From Hanleya hanleyi (lineage: Eukaryota > Mollusca > Polyplacophora > Lepidopleurida > Hanleyidae): 64,000 bases of DNA. The notes beneath the pieces were generated by a model that made no database searches, had not been told where the DNA came from, and saw only the letters and a program-made list of their open reading frames with translations. Positions 56,061 through 64,000 of this stretch are shown piece by piece. The stretch is from NCBI GenBank assembly GCA_036873755.1, contig JAVTVY010020314.1, positions 1 to 64,000 of the forward strand. The letters run 5' to 3'. The stretch's first letter is position 1, and every line of letters starts with the position of its first letter. The translations under genes and the position numbers were made by a program.

Positions 56061-56996
56061 TAGTCTTTATTGGACGGCGGCTGAATTATGAAAGACGGAT
56101 CAGACGCTTGTAATTTGATCGATTATTGCCTTGATCCAGGAGTCTCGTTGGGTGAAACCTCACTGTCTCTGATCCCTGTCGTTCTCGGTAGAGCGTTTCA
56201 CTTTCGGTTGGACATGCATAGTCCACGTATCAGCGCCCGACCGCAACATCGACATACCCGGACCGCTGGTCCAACCTGTACCACAACCCGAACCGAACTT
56301 TCTCTACTACTCCCTGAGTGCGCATGCACGCATCGGAAAACATCGCTTTTCTACTATTTCCCGAATGCTCATGCTCACAGTGACGCCAGAGAACAACCCC
56401 ATCACCCCAGACTTCTTTTACGCCACGAGGGTTTCACTAGTATATCAACAGAGATCAAGCACGACACACTTGGATCACGTATGGTCCACATATTCCCCCA
56501 AAAAACTCCCATCGCAAATGCCCACCAGGAGTGCGCCTGCAAGTGTCAACGGTCAACCAACCTAGTCGTATTATACCCCACGGTTCCATAGAATCCCCAC
56601 ATTTGGACCACAAATGACCAACTTCTCTCCAAATGCGCCCATTCTCCCCGACTGCGCATGCGCAGAATGACGTCAACACTCCAGTCTGATTCTACACCAC
56701 AAGCGCTTCAATACGACACCACGCCCGACACATATGAACCAAGCATGGCCTCCCTTTCGCCCAAAACACCCACAATAGGCCTCGTTGCTGAGTGCGCATG
56801 CGGACCATGATGTCACTGGCTAGACTCACACGTGGCCAGCCCTGAGAGCTTTTCAGCCGTACTCTACAACGTGAGCCTGATGGTGACCCTACACCTTGCT
56901 CCACAAACAAAGTGTTTCACTTGATGGATGTTAAATTCGTCTTTCCGGATTTTTCTCTGAATAGTTTTTTTTTCATGCATCCACGGTCCAGAAGTG

Positions 56997-58177
56997 ACGT
57001 GACCGGAAGTTTCGACATGCGCGGGGATCCGGAAGTTGCGCCGCTGGACGTGTGCGCGCCACATGCAACTGCGCATGTGTATACGAGTTTGAATGTGGTT
57101 CCTCTACTACTCGCTCATCTGTATTCACGTTGATGTACATATATACTATCGTGGATGAATGTATTGGTCGACTATATGAAATCATACTCACCTGCCAAAA
57201 CTTATCTACCGGTAATACAAAATTTATTTCAAGAAAATGTGGTAAATAATCAAATTTACATTTCGTTATGTTGTTTTCAGTCATAACATACTTTTCAACG
57301 TTTTGTTATACACAACTTAATCAATTTACAGAAAAATTGGTTGAGAAATTATTGTTTGATAACATATCTCACGTTTCACTCCAGCTCCGGTGGGGCCATT
57401 TTCTATACTGCATTCGAATAAAGGCCGGAGCTAGTTTTACTCTGATTTTACAATTTCACGCCGAGCTCCCATGATAAAAAGCTGTTTTTCTGGTAGAACC
57501 GACACTTAAATTTTGGACCAATGTTTCAGTTTCGAAATCATCGCTTCGTGATTCAATAAAAAGATAAAAGCAAGAAACTTATGTAATGAGTCTGGTAGTG
57601 CAGCGAAGACTCATTTTAAGGCTTTTACGGAAAACAGTTTCAGGGTTATTATATTGTTGTGTGGGAAGCATGTGACCTCACTGTATAGTATGGTGTGCGT
57701 AAAAGGTGGCGATCCATACAAATTCTTATCGGCGATCTCATCAAGACTTGAAAGGGGTGACACTATTTTATACGAGCCCTTTACCTTCAAACGACGACGT
57801 CTCAGGGCTTGACAAAAAGATTAATTCCGCGTGCGGCGAACCAACAGCTTATTACGGTATCAAGCTATTGTCCTGTGATTACATCCAACCGCATGACAAC
57901 TTCCAGACCATACAGTGTCAGCTTTCCAATGCGGATCTTTCCGAGAATTAGCTCAATACTAAAGTGTGGCGACCAAAAAACACTCTGTCCTAGATTTTGA
58001 TCATGTGATCACGTCAAACATGGGGCGGGGGGAAGAGCTATACGTCTCAAGCATCAGAATGCGCATCTCAAAATGAGCCACAAACGGTATTTGACAGCTA
58101 GCTCTCGCACTGTCGTGTTGTGTGAGCAACACCAAATTGTCCCCGATTTTGTAACGCGTGTAGACAGCATCTCTTAA
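56997..58177. other. Non-coding DNA
   Basis: It begins with a CCGGAAGT/TGACGTGA cluster (56990-57030) next to the tandem array. After that it is AT-rich with no recognised gene. Confidence 0.5.
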
Positions 58178-58652
58178 CCCTACCTGCCCCCCCCCCCCCC
58201 ACCAAACTTTCTGCGCTATCTCCGCAACGACAAAAAATGGAGAGCTGAAACTCTATGACTTTATAGTTTATCATATTGGGGTCATTTTGAGCCTATTTGC
58301 ATAATCCCCCCGAGAAGAGGATCATGGGTAAAATCAAGATGGCGGCCAGGCGAGGTACCAGAAAAGTGATGTTTTTGTCATATTTCTTCAAATTTCTGCT
58401 TTTCCGCAACGAAAAGTGCGCAAAAACTATTTTATTTCACATCACATTAATATTTACTAATTTATCATGTAGTTTTGCGGAGAAATTGCATAAATAAAAA
58501 ATTCGGAAAATCCGACCGAAAAGTCATGCGTTGACGTCACTGTGACGTTATCAAAGCGGCCATCTTCGATTTTTTTTACATTTTCTGGTAGATCTTGACC
58601 CAAGGGTTTAGTGTGGCCAGGATACGTCCCAAAAAGCCCAGGCCAGATAGGG
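58178..58652. mobile_element. TTAA-bounded repeat, inverted partner of 33085-33675
   Basis: TTAA lies at 58174-58177 and 58653-58656. The termini read CCCTACCTGCCCC and, on the other strand, CCCTATCTGGCCTGGGCTTT, giving a short imperfect inverted repeat. A poly-C run lies inside the left end. It has no coding capacity. Confidence 0.7.
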
Positions 58653-58984
58653 TTAACGTGTCGACCCAACAACACGTTTCGTCAGCAACACCTAACGCGT
58701 TGATATCGAGCCAACAATTATCAGAGTGCCTTAAAGGAACAGTGCTCTTAGCACTCTCCCTCTCTAAAAAAAAGGAAGAAAAAAAAAGATTCCACTCAAA
58801 TTAAGCATCATTGTCGGGTTCGTCCGACACAGCCGTATACGGAGTACAGTAGAGCGTTTGTTGGCACTGCCTATAGCAGAATTATTGCGGTCACAGTTTA
58901 ATGAGCAGATTAATTAATTAGTTTTTAAATAATTCCTTACTGACATATGGTCTACGGGGGAAATCCATAGTAAGCTCCATGGCC

Positions 58985-59330
58985 CTATTGTGGTTGAAAA
59001 GCTTTATTCTCGGTAGAAGTCAACAGACAGTTGTAAATGGTTCCCGATGACCATCTAAAGATGTGTTGAGCGGTATCCATCAGGGGAGTGTTCTAGGACC
59101 ATTGTTATTCATTCTCTTCATCAACGACCTCCCTGGTGCGATCAAGTCCCTTACGGAGCTGTTTACAGATGACACTAAGATCTCACATAGTATACTAGCG
59201 CCAGGTGAGCAAGATGAGTTGCAGAGTGATGTAGATGCTGTTCCCGGCTATTCAGTTGACTGGCTGTTATTCTTCAATGTTGAGGAGTGTAAAGTCATGC
59301 ACTGTACACACAGCCAGAAAAATGGTGTTA
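58985..59330 (+). pseudogene. Fragment of a LINE (Jockey/CR1-like) reverse transcriptase
   Basis: The words HQGSVLGPLLFILFINDLPG, then FTDDTKISHS in place of the FADD catalytic box, and FNVEECKVMHCTHS, mark the palm of a non-LTR retrotransposon. An in-frame TGA lies just before LSGIHQG. Both ends are missing. It is a dead fragment of about 115 codons. Confidence 0.88.
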
Positions 59331-59939
59331 GGCCCAACACCCTTTCTTTGGTGTTGAGGGCTGGTCAACACTATTAAGTAGTGTTGAGAAATGGTGTTGA
59401 CCAAAGTAGGAAGAGGTGAAATTCCTTAGCATTGAGGCTGAGGATGATGATGATGTCACGATGACGTCACTTTCGGTAACGTGACATCCGTGTCACGTCC
59501 GCGTTGAAGGTCACATCCGGGACACTTCCTGTGACGTCATTTCCGGTCACGTGACGGCCCAGCAAGAGTTATTTGCCCTTGCATAAGACCCCAGTGACTT
59601 CCAATGTTAATCTACGGGGAATGCATGTACGGATAGGAGTATTGGGGTGGTCATTTTTTTTCTTGTGGGTTGTGACACCTTAGTTTCTTTGTCTCGCGAT
59701 GTAGAACACGATGAGAGGGGTCTCGAGGCCAAGGGTTGACTTTCGCTGAAAAGTTCAGGCAGGTCTGGGGTGGACATGTTAGGTCCATTCTGGCACACTG
59801 GACAATGTTAGTTCCAATGGGGAACCCACTCATGGACCTGTGCAGTATGGGGTGTGGCATCTTGGGTTTTTTTTGTCTCGAGCTGTAGAACACGATGGGA
59901 GGGGTCTCGAGGTCATGCGTTGAATTTTGTTGAAAAAGT
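59331..59939. other. Short inverted repeats and CRE/ETS-like motifs
   Basis: 59325-59400 has several GGTGTTG/CAACACC inverted words. 59455-59555 is packed with TGACGTCA, CACGTGAC, ACTTCCTG and TTCCGG. No gene is seen. Confidence 0.5.
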
Positions 59940-60530
59940 TACCGTGCGCATGCGCAGTAGGCAGGCAGATCGAGGTGAACGTTTTAGGGTCTAGATGGAC
60001 CCATAGTGGTCCGACTGGGTTGCGTGAGTATCAGTTTGAAGCATTCGTGGGGGAGCGTCCAACTGGATGAGTGTGGGGTGGAAATATCGTCTATCAGCTC
60101 ACGCGCAGTAGAAAAAGAGTATTTGAATGGACGTTTTCGGGTCGCGAGGGGACAATAATGGTACGGTTGAGCTGCGGGAGGTGTCATCCTGAAGCTCTCG
60201 TGGAGGAGCGGCCGACTGGACTTTTCGACTTTAACATTCTGCGCATGCGCAGACAGGAATTGTGGGAAAAGGGCACTGAAATGGACGTTTTGGGGTCGAG
60301 GTGGACCCATAAAATGATGTGAATGGGTCGGGGATGGTATCAGTTTGAAGCTCTCATGAGGTAGCGCCCACGTGGACTGGTGTGAAGTAAAAGTGGCGCA
60401 ATGGTGCGTATGCACAGGCAGGGAATGGTGGGGGATAGGGCATTGGAATGGACGTTTTGGGTTTGAGGTGGGCCCATAGTGGGCGTACTGGGTCGGGGAA
60501 GGTATCCATGTGAAGCGCTCCTCCAGGCCG
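59940..60530. repeat. Terminal-repeat-like modules of a second Polinton-type family
   Basis: Three to four modules of about 150-170 bases share GTGGACCCATA, GGGTCGGGGATGGTATCAG with TTTGAAGCTCTC, and GCGCATGCGCAG. The layout (palindrome, GACCC box, GTATCAGTTTGAAGC box) matches the Polinton terminal repeats at 36 and 49 kb, but the sequence is diverged. Confidence 0.6.
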
Positions 60531-60813
60531 ATCAAGTCATGGGTGGGTGCATGTTTTCACAGAACAAAAACGGACTTTACACCTGGTGAGTCATAGAAAT
60601 GAGACTGTTGTTGTTGAGATAGTGCAGTCTCTCAATTTCGGAGAAATAAAAGTCAAGGGAAGTATGTAAATTGTCCAGGCGATGAAAGGACTTCGAGCAA
60701 GTCGTACACGTGAATATCGTGGTAGGATTATGAATGACGGACTAGACGCTTGTAATCCTCCCATTGGCAGGTAGGGAAGGGAGATGGAATGACTCATAGA
60801 CACTGGGATCAAT

Positions 60814-61008
60814 CTACATCGGCTCTTCAATTCGGGGCGGCGGATCGACCTCCATGGATTCTTCAATTCGTCTCAATTGACTGGGATGCTTAAAGACTAT
60901 ATCACATTCTGCACATGTATGTGTGGGTACTTCGTGGCGTGCACGTGTGTGACGACGTAAACTGTCCATGCGATGAAAGGGCTTCGAGCAAGTCGTACAC
61001 GTGAACAT
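60814..61008 (-). pseudogene. Zinc-finger gene fragment in the left palindrome arm
   Basis: ATG at 61008, 64 residues: one complete C2H2 finger (FTCTTCSKPFHRMDSLRRH, C4-C7) followed by the start of a second (TCAECDIVFKHPSQLRR), then an acidic tail and a stop. The N-terminal layout matches the intact Polinton gene (MFICTTCQKQF). The C-terminal domain is missing. A further duplicated finger start lies at about 60685-60730. Confidence 0.65.
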
Positions 61009-62102
61009 CGTGGTTGAGTGTCTGCTGAATGGAACGTCAACTGTGCACGTCCTTAGTATACGCTTGCTTTCAAGGACAATAACGACCGCCAACGCCTAGC
61101 ATAACGCTTCAACGCCCTGGTGAAATAGATCAGAAGCTCCGATTTCTAGATATATTCTATGGAATTGCCACTAATTCATCGAAATGTAGTGACGCCCGTC
61201 AACGCTCGTCTTACGCCTCAACGCCCGTCCCAACGCCTTAACGCCCTATCTTTACGCCTTAACGCCTGTCTCGACGCCGAACGCCCTATCTCAACACCTT
61301 AACGCCTTATCTTAACGTCTTAACGCCCTATCATGATGCCTTCACGCATTATCAACCATCCAGTCACATGTACATATTTTGACTATTGGCCCCTGATCCT
61401 TGATGAAAGTGCCGTCATCACTGGTAATCGCCGGAAGTGACGTCATCGCGCGCATAAGAGCTCCGAGCTCTTGGAGTAGGAGCTCGAAGCTCTTGGAGTC
61501 GGAGCTCTTGGAGTTCGGAGCTCGGAAGTGACGTCATCGCACGCATGCGCCGCACCTGTGGTGGGTACACCAGGGTGCGGGTGCATCCACAGGTGCGGCG
61601 CATGCGTGCAATGACGTAACTTCCGAGCACGGAGCTCCAAGAGCTCCGAGCTCCGACTCCAAGAGCTCGGAGCTCCTATGCCCGCGATGAGGTAACTTCG
61701 GGTGATTACTAGTGATGACGTCACTTTCATCAAGGATCAGGGGTCAATAGTCAAAATATGTGCATGTGATTGGGTGGTTGATAATGCGTAAAGGCGTTAC
61801 GATATGGCGTTAAGGCGCTGAGATAGGCGTTAAGGCGTTGAAACGGGCGTTAAGGCGTAAAGATAGGGGGTTAAGGCGTTGAGACGGGCGTTAAGGCATA
61901 ACGACGGGCGTTGACGGGCGTCACTGCATTTCGAAGAATTATTGGGATTCCTTGGAATATCTAGAAAATCAGAGCTTCTGAGCTATTTCACCAGGGCGTT
62001 GAAGCGTTAAGCTAGGCGTCGGCGGACGTTACTGTCCATAAAATCAAGCGTATCCTAAAGATGTGCACAGTTGACGTTCCATTCAGCAGACACTCAACCA
62101 CG

Positions 62103-62297
62103 ATGTTCACGTGTACGACTTGCTCGAAGCCCTTTCATCGCCTGGACAGTTTACGTCGTCACACACCTGCACGCCACGAAGTACCCACGTATACATGTGC
62201 AGAATGTGATATAGTCTTTAAGCATCCCAGTCAATTGAGACGAATTGAAGAATCCATGGAGGTCGATCCGCCGCCTCGAATTGAAGAGCCGATGTAG
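62103..62297 (+). pseudogene. Zinc-finger gene fragment in the right palindrome arm
   Basis: Mirror copy of 60814-61008 with a few substitutions (for example RLDSLRRHTPARH instead of RMDSLRRHTRARH). It is 64 residues, likewise lacking the C-terminal domain. Confidence 0.65.
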
Positions 62298-62389
62298 ATT
62301 GATCCCAGTGTCTATGAGTCATTCCATCTCCCTTCCCTACCTGCCAATGGGAGGATTACAAGCGTCTAGTCCGTCATTCATAATCCAGC

Positions 62390-62756
62390 CGTCGTCCATT
62401 AGAGAATATCCGCGTCCATAATTTAAAGACCTATTCCATATTCCATATAACAGTATTAGCACCAAATTCAAAAAGACAATCAAAGTATACATAAACATAG
62501 GCTTGTTTCCTGCAAGAGAGAAGCGGTCAACAGTTTTCAATGATGCCGGCAAGACATCATGATGTTCCAAAAATATCAAATCCGTATCACTGATCAGTAT
62601 TCTTAATCCATAATATTCGTAGTAAAGTCGTCATCTAAAGAATGATGTATCTCAGTCACGCTTTGATTGTGACTGTTCATATGAGTACCATGAGGATCTA
62701 GAAGTACATGGGTTCATACGGCCCCTAGCCCCGGGTTAAGCGGAATTAGACACAAG
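62390..62756 (-). other. Tail of the Penelope-like element with a small membrane-protein frame
   Basis: It follows the reverse transcriptase stop on the minus strand and matches the start of the 1253-bp units. It includes an open frame (to about 62337) with LEHHDVLPASLKTVDRFSLA, then LIVFLNLVLILLYGIWNRSL, a likely single membrane helix, and no TAG where the tandem copies have one. Whether this is a gene of the element or a structural tail is open. Confidence 0.5.
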
Positions 62757-63692
62757 TTACGAATCGTAGCGCCATAGATCTTGCACTCTACGTTCGTATT
62801 TTCCTATCAGCATGCGATATGTATCGCCAAATTTGAGAAACTTTGAGTGGAGGCGCTTGGTGGAATAGCCCTGTTTTATAAGTTTCTGCAACAATGTTTT
62901 GTGACGTTGATTAAAATCATCACATTTAACACAGGATTCAGCAAATGCTACTAAGCGAGATATGTATACGCCATATGCAGGTCCCACTGGAATATTACTA
63001 TCCAGAAAGGGATAGTTTACGATGTCGAAATTGTAATCATCTCTTTTGTCATAAAGTCGACGAGAGAGAATGCCCGCTTCATTTTTATAGAGGTAGAGAT
63101 CTAAATAAGATGTGCCTGTAGGGCTATCTGTAGCTTCCTTCAAATCCAGTGAAGGTGGATATATATCCTTCACTGCGTCATTTATATAGCGATTATCCAC
63201 AGCGAGAAGATCGTCTATATAGCGTTTGGTGAATGAGAAGGAACGGGCTTTGAATGGATCGGTTTTTGAAAGCGCCTGCATATAGTCATATTCATAAGAG
63301 AACAGATACAGGTCAGCCAACAGGGGTGCACAATTAGTACCCATTGGAATACCTATATGCTGCTGATATATTGTGTTGCCAAATTTCACATAGATATTTT
63401 TAATGAGAAATTCAAGCAACTCTATCAACAAAGAAACATCCCATGAATGATATCTCTTGTATGTAGTCGAGCTAAAGAATGCTTTATGGCTTCCGACATT
63501 AATATATCTACGATCAGTTTTCTTGAACACAGATACTATTAACGAACTTATACGGTCAATAAGGTCCTGATGAGGGATTGTAGTATAGAAAGTCGAGAAA
63601 TCCCATGTAGATACATGTCTGTACGGTATGTGACCTTTAGCATCAAGGAGTAAGAGCTCGAAGCTCCAGTATCCTCGACTGCCCGAAGATGC
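62757..63692 (-). pseudogene. Penelope-like reverse transcriptase, 5'-truncated
   Basis: This open frame of about 310 codons has no start codon of its own. Homologous sequence begins near 63640, after unrelated DNA. Palm motifs are present in order: STWDFSTFYTTIPHQDL (motif A-like), QHIGIPMGTNCAPLLADLYL (motif B-like) and RYIDDLLAV (the YxDD catalytic box). The C terminus (STKRLHSKFLKFGDTYRMLI, then RRVQDLWRYDS) shows no GIY-YIG endonuclease, unlike canonical Penelope. The assignment to Penelope-like elements rests on the motif A/B style and is tentative. A second, gutted copy lies at 52483-53190. Confidence 0.75.
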
Positions 63693-63784
63693 TTAGGACA
63701 AACGGATCAGAGCGAACTTGGGCGAAAATTGAACTTTCTGAAATGGCGGCTTCTGATTAGACAAGAGCCTACGACAATTGTAAA

Positions 63785-63842
63785 CATACCCAACGCGGCT
63801 CCCTCCCAGCGTGGGTATGATGTGCTGGAGGGAATAATAAAA
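63785..63842 (+). terminator. Isolated copy of the Polinton 3' stem-loop and poly(A) module
   Basis: CATACCCAACGC (63785) pairs with GCGTGGGTATG (63809-63819) around GGCTCCCTCCCA. GATGTGCTGGAGGGAATAAT and AAAA follow, with AATAAAA at 63836-63842. This is the layout seen after the Polinton zinc-finger and ATPase genes. No rightward gene precedes it in the window. Confidence 0.6.
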
Positions 63843-64000
63843 TGATTGACCTGTCATCCTTGCTGTTGTTTTTCTCTCATCTGTCTACATCATGGCGTTA
63901 AGTCGCAAGGGTGGTTACAGACTGAGGCTAATGGTATACAAACGACCTTATATAACCACTCACACACATTCACGCACTCACCATCGTTAGTGCGTCAATG
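63843..64000. other. Window end, non-coding
   Basis: T-rich sequence, then CACACATTCACGCACTCACC. No gene is seen. Confidence 0.5.

Larger units (their letters stand above)
53238..56996. repeat. 1253-bp unit present three times in tandem
   Basis: Units start at 53238, 54491 and 55744 (TCTAATTCCGCTTAACCCGG), exactly 1253 bases apart. They differ at only a handful of positions (for example near 53671, 53757 and 56838). Each holds the sequence that follows the reverse transcriptase stop at 62.7 kb, a small membrane-protein frame, and Polinton-type modules with CTGCGCATGCGCAGAATGAC. The 167-codon frames at 53582, 54835 and 56088 are identical because of duplication, show no domain, and are not called as genes. 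Confidence 0.95.
60725..62396. repeat. 1.67-kb palindrome with a 25-base loop
   Basis: Arms 60725-61561 and 61587-62396 are inverted copies with small indels. The centre is ATGCGCCGCACCTGTGG and its complement around a 25-base spacer. From the centre outward each arm has ETS/CRE-type motifs (CGGAAGTGACGTCATCGC), GAGCTC-rich direct repeats, a TTAACGCC minisatellite (about 61180-61350 and 61780-61940) and a zinc-finger fragment. Confidence 0.9.

Noticed and set aside
61443..61733. 96-codon frame over the centre of the palindrome
   Set aside because: It reads GAGCTC-rich repeats and the palindrome spacer; no domain.

Overview
The window reads as genomic DNA of a marine invertebrate, most likely a mollusc. 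Two things suggest this: GT-AG introns of a few hundred bases in an AT-rich background, and very frequent ACATGTA words. The species assignment is inference; only the eukaryotic gene structure and the mobile elements are read directly.

Region 1 (about 1-31 kb) is ordinary host DNA around one split gene. A 41-bp satellite lies at 649-1980, and two related foldback elements with 8-9 bp target duplications lie at 3551-5541 and 8546-9358. The gene (13840-26111, + strand, 19 coding exons, phases all consistent) encodes a C2-PDZ-DH-PH protein of 785 residues, a candidate Rho-family exchange factor. It has an alternative first exon at about 18.0-18.2 kb that joins exon 2 in the same phase. Further foldback or MITE-like elements follow at 29302-29929 and 31530-32008.

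Region 2 (about 30.4-52.3 kb) is dominated by a Polinton/Maverick (adintovirus-like) element of about 14.5 kb (35770-50240). It is flanked by long terminal inverted repeats of 1.6-1.9 kb. Leftward it carries a C2H2 zinc-finger gene. Rightward it carries a small membrane protein, two paralogous small proteins with a possible PC4-like motif, an integrase with a chromodomain, a mucin-like membrane protein, a packaging ATPase, two uncharacterised virion-type proteins, a minor capsid gene, a basic protein, the major capsid gene and an adenain-type protease. No protein-primed DNA polymerase is visible. The integrase and ATPase are open, while both capsid genes and the protease carry stops or frame changes, so this copy is a fossil. 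Most genes have their own TATA box 30-55 bases before the ATG, several overlapping the previous stop codon. Two transcription units end in a shared stem-loop plus AATAAA module, and an isolated copy lies at 63.8 kb. Broken copies of the zinc-finger gene lie on both sides.

Region 3 (about 52.4-64 kb) is a nest of mobile-element debris: pieces of a Penelope-like reverse transcriptase and its tail, a 1253-bp unit present three times in tandem, a LINE reverse transcriptase fragment, a TTAA-bounded element also present inverted at 33 kb, and a 1.67-kb palindrome centred near 61574 whose arms each carry a zinc-finger fragment.

The recurring theme is a repeat module around TGCGCATGCGCA together with AAGATGGCGGC, CCGGAAGTGACGTCA-like and GC-box motifs. 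These match binding sites of host factors typical of CpG-island promoters (NRF1, YY1, ETS/CRE, Sp1). They recur in the terminal repeats of the Polinton and in the debris around it.
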